A stretch of 64,000 nucleotides of DNA from Nemophila menziesii. Taxonomy: Eukaryota; Streptophyta; Magnoliopsida; Boraginales; Hydrophyllaceae. Numbering within the stretch: the stretch's first letter is position 1; each line of letters starts with the position of its first letter. The notes beneath the pieces are model-generated. The model was not told the origin of the DNA, did not search any database, and saw only the letters and a list, made by a program, of their open reading frames with translations. The stretch spans positions 186,001 through 250,000 of the forward strand of contig JARWIR010000050.1 of NCBI GenBank assembly GCA_029959085.1, read 5' to 3'. A program made the position numbers and the translations under genes. Below are positions 48,878-60,778 of the stretch, in pieces.

Positions 48878-50474
48878 ACATCATTTATTCAATATTAATT
48901 GTTGACTCTTTATTAGTAAATGTATTTTAATGTATGTTTATTGTTTTCTCCCTACATAATTCTTGTAGTATTAATTGTAAAAAAACTCAGTAATTTATGA
49001 CTCATGATTTTTACCATATACTCAGTAACTTTCCCTCAATCTCAGTAAAATCCCTGATCAATCATTTTTCTCCGAGTACTCAATTCTTTTTCTCGATAAC
49101 TCACTATGTTTTCCGAGTACTCAGTACTATTTTTGGCAACCTAGCACTTTTTTCGAGTACCCATAACCTTTTTAGAGTACATAGAACTTTTTTCGAGTAC
49201 TCATAATGTTTTACGGCGGCACTAGCGGTGGTCGGCGGTTCGGAGATCAGTAGTGGTTGGTGGTTGTGATCGGAGTTGGAAACTATTGATACTCTGTGAA
49301 GGAGGAGGAGAGCAAAATGGTAATACTGTAGAGAAAAAAATTATAAGGGAGGATAAAGAAGTATCTATTTTTGTTTTATATATACTTTTAGATTGTTATT
49401 AAAACACAAGGTGTCAAAGGTTTCTTTCGAGAATAGTTGATTAGGGTATTACTTATTGGGCAAGTAGATGGTCTCAAGACCACATGAGTAATTCACCCTC
49501 TAAAATTTGACAAGTCATAATTATGTTTTTTTCTATTTTTTAATGTTCAAGGTTCCTATAATTAATCGTAGTAACATGAACTAGATATAGTTTTTTTTTT
49601 GAAATTCAAACTAATAAATAGTGTTCAAGAACTCCCGCATAAGATTTTTAACCTTCTAGAAAATGGTCTTAGAATTAGTCGAAACTAAGATATTTTAGAA
49701 AGTTTGGGAGGTTCTTAAGGTTATATTAGCATGACTTATTAAGTTATGTCTAATTTATTTCTTTTCCTGAACATATAGTCTAACCGATAGGCCATTTTAG
49801 AAAGTTTGTGAGGTAAATCAAGCAACTCAACTCAATAGTGGAAATAGGTTGTGGTATCTCTCTTCCCTCTACCCGTAGGGCACTTTTCTCTTTTCCCTTG
49901 GGTTAATTATTATCGTGGATTTTAGCCACACATATGGCATTTTTTTGTTTGATTTTGTTTAAAAGATGTTATTATGGAGGTCTCTTAAAGGCATCCGATT
50001 ATTGGGATTTTATATGGGTTAGGGTTTAGGATGAGAGTCGGAGTTGAGAGAGTAGCAGCTTCTTGTGAAGGATGATAGTTTTATGGCCTTCATGGTCTTC
50101 ATGTGGGCTAGTGGTTGAGTGGAGAGAGTTGATAGTTGTGTAGATGTAGAAGACGGTCGGGTCAACGTGGTCTTAAAGGTTATCAGAGTTAGAGAACCAA
50201 GGATTTCAGGTTGCATGGATAGTGTATAGTGTGTTGAAAGTAACAAGGTGGTGTTCAACAATGTGGGACAAAAACAACGAGACATGGTTGTAAAATTGGG
50301 TTCAGGCTTCGTGGTCGTGGTTGAAATGGCATGGGGGTCTCTAGTTTTCACTAGTTGTTTTGGTTGATGAAATTGAAGTAGGTAATGGCCCTACAGGGTG
50401 GGGCAAAACTACTTTGTTGTATTTCGGTATAGATTATACATGTTTGGAGGATAGGGTAAGGTACGTACATGGTG
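48878..50474. repeat. Module C, copy 3 (left third only)
   Basis: Includes the GAGTACTC repeat (48985-49207) and the start of the decayed coding-like stretch. A substitution gives GPTGWGKTT near 50390. Ends at gtacgtacatggtg, fused to an LRR upstream intron. Diverged more from C1 than C2 is. Confidence 0.85.
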
Positions 50475-51052
50475 AAAAGGTCTATATTATAAAGATTATC
50501 ACATATTACAATTAAAAAATCAATTAATAAAAAATTAATTACTTACAGATATTTAATAAATACAACAAATCTAAAAATAATTATCCATTTTAATGAACAA
50601 ATTTCAAATTATGGACGATTTGAATCAGTTTATAAAATAATTTAAGATTCTAATTTATATTTTTAATCTCCAATTTTTTTATTCTAGTTTCAGATTTTAC
50701 ACTATACCCTTTTTAAATCATACAAAAAGAATAAAAAATTGATCATATAATTCTAAAAACCCGTGTTATAATACATTTACCTTTTACAATTGAAAATAAT
50801 TTGCATTTTTGTTGTGAATCTAGGGTTTGAAAATGGTGTGTTGTGTCTACTTGAAATGGAGAGGCAACTTTCAAAATATTTTGTTTAACATATGCATAAG
50901 TTGAAACCTATATAGGGTGATGGATTGATATTTTTAGTAGCGTTTCACAACTATGATCTTATATTTTGGTGGGCCTCAATGTTATGGGCCGTTGTGCTTA
51001 CTACCCAATCATGAACCATGTCCATACTTTATATTACAAGTTAATTAATATC
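50475..51052. repeat. Module A, copy 6 (upstream LRR remnant)
   Basis: Only the region from just upstream of exon 2 through the candidate exon 1 and the first 450 bp of spacer. No LRR-coding exon remains. Ends ttaattaata/tcaattttt, exactly as A7 does. Confidence 0.85.
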
Positions 51053-51409
51053 AATTTTTGTATAATTTATTTCATTGTACTTTCGCAAACTATACCATGT
51101 TATTGTTCCCAATTACTAAGAAAAGATATTTGAATATTATTAAACTAATTTGAATGCAAAAATAGACATACATGTGTTTATTTTGAATGAAAGGTATGAC
51201 TATAATTACATAACCAATGTTTAGAAAAACATTAGATTTGTCATTGCACCATTTTTTAAGTTTAATATTAATATTAACTAATGCCATGGTCTCATTTGTT
51301 GAAGTGTCATGGCCAACATCTATTTTATCTCTAATACACTTAAGCCTTAGTCACGAATTGACAAGGAGAATATTTTCCTGAAAGAAGAGAGAGAGAGAGT
51401 TGGGTGATT
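51053..51409. repeat. Module B tail, first detached copy
   Basis: Equivalent to 16995-17360 in B1. Contains a GA tract and an antisense 65-codon ORF that is not credible. Confidence 0.88.
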
Positions 51410-53717
51410 AATTGATCCTCTCACTCTTAAAACTCATTAGGAAGAGCTGAATATTTCAATAAAGTTTCTTCCGGTTCCAATATGTGCAGATTATCCAATC
51501 GGGGTGTTTCGCAAACCAACTATTTTAACAAGTGGATTCGAGTACGCATCCAAAAACACTTTATTTATCTGCACAACCACAAAACATTCATATTACACCT
51601 CCAAAATCTATTTCAATACCTTTTAATTTAATTTTATAACAAAAAACTATTAGAGAATTTGCAGGTCTAGAGAATATTTACCTGTGAACACCCAAAGACT
51701 TTGAGGAGTTTCAATGATAAGCAACTATCTACAATCAATCATAATCCTTCATTGGATATCCTTCTACACCACGATATATCTAAATTAATCAAGCTTTTTG
51801 AAGTCCTAGCAAGCGAGATCGCAGTATTGTGGGCAACCTGTTAAAATCAATGAAACAATTATAATAAGTCACAAGAAAATAAAAATATTTACCAGAATGC
51901 AATAATTCATCCACATACCTTTGAAATCTTATTTATTGACATATCCTTTAGATTCTGCCCTGAAACTTCCAGAAAAGCCGCAACTGCTTCATCACTGAAA
52001 TGTAATGATCATTTACAGTTGCATTAACACAAAAAAGTAATTAAACCCAGTGATTAATTATACTATTTAAAATCTAGAATTGTAAAAACCTGAATCGATT
52101 GCTCCCAAGTTTGAGTGTTTCGAGTGATGTACACTTGTTGGCAAGATATTCCAAGCCCTTATCTGTCAGATTCTCAGCATTCGAGATATTTAGCGCTCGA
52201 AGATCAACACACGTGCTCCCAATCAATTTCAAAGCATAATTTGTCAATTTCCTGCATCCAAATGTAATAATAATCTTTGAAGAAGAAGATGTGGAATAAG
52301 TAATTCAAAAAAAATTAATTTTTAATAAAACAAAATGGCCACACATGAACAAGGGGCAATTAATCACGAAATGAAATTTAAAGGGCATCCAGTCCAAAAA
52401 ATATCTAGTAGACTGTAAACTATCAAAAAAGGAAAATTTTAATGGGTATTGGATGTATTTAGTCTTTAGAAAATCAAAGACAAGTTATATTCTTTATGAC
52501 AAATCCTCTATTCAAATATTAAAAAAAATCTCAAAAATGATTCAAAATTTCAAGACATTTTAGGAAAAATATACTAGTAAATATAAAATCTAACAACTAT
52601 TTATCTTAGTTTGTTGGTAAACAAAATGCAGTAAACTTTTGTGAACTGAGAAAATAACATATATTAGAACTTTTAAGAGTAATATAGAAAAGCTAGAATC
52701 TAAAGGTCTTACATGCTACTTATTTACCACAATGGTATCGAATCTTATATTGTTACAATAAACCTTAACTTTTATTTACCATAAGCTAATATAATATTAT
52801 GCACTAACCATATATCTTGGTAAAGTATTGTAAAAGTTACCATATGATTAACAAAATTTAGAGTTTCTGACACCTAAAAACAAAATTTAAAAGCTATACA
52901 AAAATTAATTCTTATTGTTTTACATTCATAATGAAGTGAATTTAGCAACTTCATAATATATATTGTGATCTTATTGTCTGTGTATAAGATAATGTAATAT
53001 ATTTAAAAGATAATTAGATACATATCATACATAATAATTACTGAAATGGTGAAAACTTACCAAGACTATTATAGAGAATTTCTCCATTATTGAAATATCA
53101 TGACTAACGATCTTTTTTCTGTAAATAAAACATTAAAACGAAAAGGTCTATATTATAAAGATTATCACAGATTACAATTAAAAAATTAATTAATAAAAAA
53201 TTAATTACTTACAGATATTTAATAAATACAACAAATCTAAAAAAAATTATCCATTTTAATGAACAAATTTCAAATTATGGACGATTTGAATCAGTTTATA
53301 AAATAATTTAAGATTCTAATTTATATTTTTAATCTCCAATTTTTTTATTCTAGTTTCACATTTTACACTATACCCTTTTTAAATCATACAAAAAGAATAA
53401 AAAATTAATCATATAATTCTAAAAACCCGTGTTATAATACATTTACCTTTTGCAATTGAAAATAATTTGCATTTTTGTTGTGAATCTAGGGTTTGAAAAT
53501 GGTGTGTTGTGTCTACTTGAAATGGCGAGGCAGCTTTCAAAATATTTTGTTTAACATATGCATAAGTTGAAACCTATATAGGGTGATGGATTGATATTTT
53601 TAGTAGGGTTTCACAATTATGATCTTATATTTTGGTGGGCCTCAATGTTATGGGCCGTTGTGCTTACTACCCAATCATGAACCATGTCCATACTTTATAT
53701 TACAAGTTAATTAATAT
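51410..53717. repeat. Module A, copy 7 (short unit with LRR gene)
   Basis: LRR tail, upstream introns and about 450 bp of spacer. With the preceding B tail it forms a 2,666-bp tandem unit (51053-53717) whose junction recurs at 53718. Confidence 0.9.
51491..53087 (-). pseudogene. LRR protein C-terminal region, gene copy 5, nonsense codon
   Basis: Exons: exon 6 51491-51568, exon 5 51682-51837, exon 4 51919-51994, exon 3 52090-52274, exon 2 from ATG 53061-53087. All splice sites are GT-AG. In exon 5 the codon at 51739-51741 is TGA instead of GGA, just after RRISNEGL, and removes the last ~44 residues (final LRR and C-terminal tail). The candidate exon 1 also stops early (MDNFF then TAG). RAD7/AMN1-type LRR family; a pseudogene by these criteria. 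Confidence 0.7.
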
Positions 53718-54082
53718 CAATTTTTGTATAATTTATTTCATTGTACTTTCGCAAACTATACCATGTTATTGTTCCCAATTACTAAGAAAAGATATTTGAA
53801 TATTATTAAACTAATATGAATGCAAAAATAGACATACATGTGTTTATTTTGAATGAAAAGTATGACTATAATTACATAACCAATGTTTAGAAAAACATTA
53901 GATTTGTCATTGCACCATTTTTTAAGTTTAATATTAATATTAACTAATGCCATGGTCTCATTTGTTGAAGTGTCATGGCCAACATCTATTTTATCTCTAA
54001 TACACTTAAGCCTTAGTCACGAATTGACAAGGAGAATATTTTCCTGAAAGAAGAGAGAGAGAGAGAAAAAAGTTGGGTGATT
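53718..54082. repeat. Module B tail, second detached copy
   Basis: Nearly identical to 51053-51409, with the same junction to A on both sides and a GA tract near 54053. Confidence 0.88.
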
Positions 54083-54163
54083 AATTGATCCTCTCACTCT
54101 TAAAACTCATTAGGAAGAGCTGAATATTTCAATAAAGTTTCTTCCGGTTCCAATATGTGCAGA

Positions 54164-55759
54164 TTATCCTATCGGGGTGTTTCACAAACCAACTATTTTA
54201 ACAAGTGGATTCGAGTACGCATCCAAAAACACTTTATTTATCTGCACAACCACAAAACATTCATATTACACCTCCAAAATCTATTTCAATACCTTTTAAT
54301 TTAATTTTATAACAAAAAACTATTAGAGAATTTGCAGGTCTAGAGAATATATAACTGTGAACACCCAAAGACTTCGAGGAGTTTCAATGACAAGCAACTA
54401 TCTACAATCAATCCTAATCCTTCATTGGATATCCTTCTACACCACGATATATCTAAATTAATCAAGCTTTTTGAAGTCCTAGCAAGCGAGATCGCAGTAT
54501 TGTGGGCAACCTGTTAAAATCAATGAAACAATAATATTAAGTCACAAGAAAATAAAAATATTTACCAGAATGCAATAATTCATCCACATGCCTTTGAAAT
54601 CTTATTTAGTGACATATCCTTTAGATTCTGCCCTGAAACTTCCAGAAAAGCCGCAACTGCTTCATCACTGAAATGTTAAGATCATTTACAGTTGCATTAA
54701 CACAAAAATAATTAAACCCAGTAATTAATTATACTATTTAAAATCTAGAATTGTAAAAACCTGAATCGATTGCTCCCAAGTTTGAGTGTTTCGAGTGATG
54801 TACACTTGTTGGCAAGATATTCCAAGCCCTTATCTGTCAGATTCTCAGCATTCGAGATATTTAGCGCTCGAAGATCAACACACGTGCTCCCAATCAAATT
54901 CAAAGCATAATTTGTCAATTTCCTGCATCCAAATGTAATAATAATCTTTGAAGAAGAAGATGTGGAATAAGTAATTCAAAAAAAATTAATTTTTAATAAA
55001 AAAAAATGGCCACACATGAACAAGGGGCAATTAGTCACGAAATGAAATTTAAAGGGCATCCAGTCCATAAAATTTCTAGTAGACTGTAAACTATCAAAAA
55101 AAGGAAAGTTTTAGTGTGTATTGGATGTATTTAGTCTTTAGAAAATCAAAGACAAGTTATATTCTTTATGACAAATCCTCTACTCAAATATTAAAAAAAA
55201 TCTCAAAAATGATTCAAAATTTAAAGACATTTTAGGAAAAATATACTAGTAAATATAAAATCTAACAACTATTTATCTTAGTTTGTTGGTAAACAAAATG
55301 CAGTAAACTTTTGTGAAGTGAGAAAATAACATATATGAGAACTTTTAAGAGTAAGATAGAAAAGCTCGAATCTAAAGGTCTTACATGCTACTTATTTACC
55401 ACAATTGTATCTAATCTTATATTGTTACAATAAACCTTAACTTTTATTTACCATAAGCTAATATAATATTATGCACTAACCATATATCTTGGTAAAGTAT
55501 TGTAAAAGTTACCATATGATTAACAAAATTTAGAGTTTCTGACACCTAAAAACAAAATTTAAAAGCTATACAAAAATTAATTCTTATTGTTTTACATTCA
55601 TAATGAAGTGAATTTAGCAACTTCATAATATATATTATGATCTTATTGTCTGTGTATAAGATAATGTAATATATTTAAAAGATAATTAGATACATATCAA
55701 ACATAATAATTACTGAAATGGTGAAAACTTACCAAGACTATTATGGAGAATTTCTCCAT
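54164..55759 (-). pseudogene. LRR protein C-terminal region, gene copy 6, damaged splice sites
   Basis: Exons by alignment: exon 6 54164-54241, exon 5 54355-54510, exon 4 54592-54667, exon 3 54761-54945, exon 2 from ATG 55733-55759; candidate exon 1 about 55890. The exon 5 donor GT has become TT (CAG/TTATAT). The exon 4 donor has become GC (AAG/GCATG), which plants sometimes tolerate. In exon 6 CGA is changed to TGA at 54182-54184, removing RNTPIG. The candidate exon 1 and exon 2 frame is intact, as in gene copy 1. Likely non-functional unless cryptic sites are used. Confidence 0.7.
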
Positions 55760-57769
55760 TATTGAAATATCATGACTAACGATCTTTTTTCTGTAAATAA
55801 AACATTAAAATGAAAAGGTCTATATTATAAAGATTATCACAGATTACAATTAAAAAATCAAATAAAAAATTAATTACTTACAGATATTTAATTAATACAA
55901 CAAATCTAAAAAATAATTTATCCATTTTAATGAACAAATTTCAAATTATGGACGATTTGAATCAGATTATAAAATAATTTAAGATTCTAATTTATATTTT
56001 TAATCTCCAATTTTTTTATTCTAGTTTCAGATTGTACACTTTAGCCTTTTTAAATCATACAAAAAGAATAAAAAATTAATCATATAATTCTAAAAACCCG
56101 TGTTATAATACATTTACCTTTTACAATTGAAAGTAATTTGCATTTTTGTTGTGAATCTAGGGTTTGAAAATGGTGTGTTGTGTCTACTTGAAATGGCGAG
56201 GCGGCTTTCAAAATATTTTGTTTAACATATGCATAAGTTGAAACCTATATAGGGTGATGGATTGATATTTTTAGTAGGGTTTCACAATTATGATCTTATA
56301 TTTTGGTGGGCCTCAATGTTATGGGCCGTTGTGCTTACTACCCAATCATGAACCATATCCATACTTTATATTACAAGTTAATTAATAAAGATATGTTATC
56401 ATACATATAAGGAGGTAATTTGGTAACTCTTTTCTATTTGACCCCTTTAATAATGATTTCAAATGTATATTTTACAAAAGATGCTAGTATCCCATGGTCA
56501 AGAACAATCTATGGTCAAACAAAGTCTTCTTTAATAGAAGCCTAATATTGGTCTATTCACCTGAATCATTGTAGTTTTAATTTCGAAGAACGAGGTTTGG
56601 CAGAAACTTGGTAAAAGTCTTTTATAAAATTATTTCTAAAATACATATCCTTAGAATGAAAACCTTAATGTTGAAACTGGTATCTTTAGTCCAGACTACA
56701 TTCATATGAGGAATGATATGTCAAAGATAATATGACAATTTATCACTAAAGCTCTACATAAATTCAAGAGGATGAACGAACACCCACATGAAATGAGGCA
56801 TATACCATACTAAAAAATGATATGCAACAAAATTATGATAAGTTGAATAAAATACTACTGAATAAGTTCTCGTAAAACTAGGAATACAATCCAAGGTTTC
56901 TTTCATTATTAAATGTGTGTCAACTGTATCATAAATTCTTTTCGTGATCATATACTTCTACCTTTATATTACCAGTCAAAGGAAAATCTGACAAGGAGAC
57001 TCACTATCAATTTACCTAATTATCTTCTATGCAAACTCTAAGTAGTATAAATAATAGTGTCATTTCCGACATCGATATGTCTCCATTTCGCAGACAATTA
57101 AAATTTTGTCCTCAAAATAGACATGCTTAAAATCCATTTCCTAAACGAGGTCATGTGAAATATTAAATTTCCTCTTACCTATTCTAAAAATGTCAACAAA
57201 TGAATGTTCAACTTAACTATGTCTAACTATTTTTGGTATGTAGCTAGGTAATCCATCATAGTGGAAAGAAGTCTAAGGTTAGTATACTAGTGTATACGAC
57301 AAATTATGTAACACCCCATCTCAAAGGAGGGTGTCAATCTTTACCCAAGCTTTAAGAATTTGAATGTAATAATTAAAAAATAAACATTGTCCTTATTTCA
57401 TATTTCCGTTTATATATATATCAAAGATATATACCACCAAAATATCAATAAAGACATGGCATAGATTCATAAATATATAAACCACGATCTTACGAACATG
57501 TTCACTATCAGGAACATTCTGTGAAGGACTATGTTTTTGAGATAAATTATCAAAAACACAAAGAAGTTTGCAATCTGCTTTAAGACCCTTATTTTCTCTG
57601 TTTGAAGGGGTAAACCCCTAATATGTATATTTTATTTACTTCTTCACACAATGACTGAAGCCTTCTCTTCTTCTCGTACGTCATTATGACCCTTAGTGTT
57701 GAGCTCTAAGTAAATCTTGTTATCACCTTCAATAATGCCATGTTCATTAGTGGGTAGGCCCAAGCATAA

Positions 57770-58770
57770 TATATGTCCCTACAATGAAATATTGCATAAT
57801 ATAGGGAACTATAATACAACTTTTGCATAATATAAGGAGCTATATACTATAGTGCAACTTTGTCATAATATAGGGACCTATATTGCAATTTTTGAAAAAA
57901 CATAGGGCATTTACGTCAACAATGACGCTAATTTTGAAGGAGTGAATTCTTGAAAAAAAGCTTCGTCTCATAGAATGTTTAAAGAATTGTATATATAATA
58001 TAGGGACCTAAAGTGCAATTGATTCTATGTATAGGTGACACCGTGTGATTATTTTTTTCATGCGAGTTGTTTATTATGATGGATGGATATAAAGATAGAG
58101 TGTCCTACTTGTCGTCGCCCTCTTCCACCAGCTTGACTGAAGATTCTTCTTAAGGAAAAATTTGTAAATTTCATTTGGGGTAAATTTACTAAACTTTTAA
58201 TTTTTTAATTTTATGTGGTTTTTATTTGTATGATTATTTTTTTATTTAATGTAAGAGATAGGGAATTGTAGAATAACAAATGCAAAAAAATTAATATCAA
58301 GGCCTATAGTGTTGTTTTTGGATCATAAAGGGACCTACAATACTTTTTTTGCATATTATAGGGACCTACAGTATATAGATAGTGCATAGTATAGTGACAT
58401 TTAGTGTAATTTTATATAATAAGGGGATCTAGATTGCAATTTTTCATAATATAGTAAACTATAGTAGTATAGTGTAATTTTACTTAAGATAGGAACTTAT
58501 AGTGCAATTTTGCATAATATAGGGACTCATAGTGCAATTTATATGGAAAAAAATCGAATGTGGTTTTCAGAATCATTACTTGGTCTCCCCACATTCTAAA
58601 ATCAATCCTTATTAAATATATGCAGATTTTGTTTTTATATAATAAATATATGGCCTTATACTATAATTCATTAAAAATAAATTTATATAAGTCGTATAGG
58701 GATATATATTGCGGATTTTGTAAAATTTAGTAACCTATATTGCAAATTTGTATAATATAAGGACCTATAG
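57770..58770. repeat. Degenerate tagggacc repeats, A8
   Basis: Same cluster as at 3100-4115. Confidence 0.65.
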
Positions 58771-59220
58771 TACAATAATTGGTATTGAGAAGTCTTGTTT
58801 TTTTCTTGTTTAGGGTAGAGGAGGAATCAACAGAGGATCAATGTAAACATATTGTAAGAATATGATGAAGATTTGATATAGGTGTATGTATGTATTATTT
58901 ATAATAATAGTTATGTAATATTTCGATGAAGCTTTGTTACTTAATTAGAGATAGATTTTTTGTTGAGATATTATAATTTTTATCTTTTAAACCCAAGGTT
59001 TCACATGAGACTTCAAATTAACACACATTTGGCAGTGTTTTCAAGATTCTAATTAAATTTAGATATATATTTTTTTATCGATGAAATATATAATACTTGA
59101 TAATGTGCCTGGCTCTTTCATGAAAAACAGGGTTGAAAAATATACCCCATAACTAAGAAGAAATATTTAGTATTTTCTCAAAATATAAAATTTTAGTTTA
59201 GTATTTTTTTAGCTCCCATT

Positions 59221-59232
59221 GTATATATATAT

Positions 59233-59284
<52 letters not shown>
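59221..59284. repeat. TA/AG compound microsatellite, A8
   Basis: Short TA and long AG run; differs in length from its A1 partner although the flanks are nearly identical. Confidence 0.95.
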
Positions 59285-59285
<1 letters not shown>

Positions 59286-59305
59286 TTAATCTTCAATTTT
59301 CTTTT

Positions 59306-60190
59306 TAGGGCAGACGACCTAAACTCCCAAGTTTGACTCAATTTTTTACATTTTTGAATATATTTGAGAGTTACATTGACTATGGTAAAAGTTAGTCTTA
59401 TAATTTAGAATCATTTTGATTCTCGAAAGATATAATCCATAATTATTTAGTCACACTACTTTTTTTAATCAAATTTAGTCACACTATAAGAGTAACCATC
59501 GTTCATAAATTTCTAATTTTAACTTCATTTGAAAAAAATGTATGGATCTAAAATAGATAGTTGTAGTTGTTAAAGTGTTCTACACTCTTTCGAGTGAATG
59601 AATCATATCAAAATGGAAAAAATCATCAGATGCATTAAAAAATAAAAAGATAAAAAATATTCACGGATGGATTCATTGCACCACATTCTATCCTAGAAAA
59701 TCGTGAGAATTGAAAATAGAGATTTTTTTAACATAAGAGGCTTTAGAGACACCTCCTAAACTCCCAAGTTTGACTCAATCTTTTACATTTTTGAATATAT
59801 TTGAGAGTTACTTTGACAATGGTCAAAGATAGTCTTATAATTTAGAATCATTTTGATTCTTGAAAGATATAATTCCATAATTCTTTAGTCACACTACTTT
59901 TTTTAATCAAATTTAGTCACATTACAATTAACTATCAATCATAAATTTCTAATTTTTAACTTTATTTGAAAAAATTATGGATCTAAAATCGATAGTTGTA
60001 GTTGTTAAAGTATTATACACTCTTTCGATTGAGTGAATCTTTATCAAAATGGAAATAATTATCAGATGCATTAAAAAAGAAATAGATAAAAATATTCACG
60101 ATCGATTCATTGCACCACATTCTATCTTACAAAATCGTGAGAATTGAAAATAGAGTTTTTTTTTACATAAGAGGCTTTAGAGACACCTCT
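59306..60190. repeat. Pair of 437-bp direct repeats, A8
   Basis: Same pair as in A1. Confidence 0.85.
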
Positions 60191-60307
60191 TATAAACACA
60201 TGCATTCTTACCCAATCTACTTTTTTTATTAAAAATACATAAACAAAATTAACACTCTAATCCAAAATCTATCTACCCATTATACCTATTTTTTGTTTTT
60301 TATTTGC

Positions 60308-60461
60308 TATATATAACATTTTTTTATCATAATTACTTAAAAAACCCTAAACATTAGCTTCTCTCTCCTCTATTTATTAAAACCTCACAATGATTTTCTT
60401 CTACCTCTTTGTCTTTCATTTTGTTTCTCAGCCATGGCTGCTAGAACTTCACATATCTTGA
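60308..60461 (+). promoter_or_regulatory. TATA-like box with short hydrophobic ORF, A8
   Basis: tatatataa 60308-60316; ORF 60390-60461 as in A1. GC-richer island to 60778. As at 5626, the predicted transcript would run directly toward the convergent LRR gene (stop at 60860). Confidence 0.35.
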
Positions 60462-60778
60462 AGATCATACCTTCTATATAGTCACGAGCATCTAGTTCAC
60501 GAAAGAAGATGAGACATGTCGTTCATCCCCCTTCATGCTGCTGCACAAGGAAATAGTTTGCTACTCTGGTGAAGGAGATACTGATGTTCAAGCTTGAAGA
60601 TCTCCGTCATTCATGAGTGAAGACCTCCTCCGTTATTCGAGTAAAGTCATTCGTGAAATCCTTGTGGTTTGAGAAAGTTTTGTCGCCAGAGATCTATGGA
60701 GCTTCTAGCTTTGGTTGTAGAACGTTGGAGATGTCTTTTTCTTTTTCTTAGTAGATAGACATATGTACTTTTCATGTT

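Larger units (their letters stand above)
54083..60778. repeat. Module A, copy 8 (full length)
   Basis: The only complete A module in the window. From 54636 on it is the near-exact partner of A1, which has lost about 33 bp near 425. Contains a tagggacc cluster (57770-58770), TA/AG tract (59221-59284), 437-bp pair (59306-60190) and TATA island. No gene from 56160 to 57770. Confidence 0.92.
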
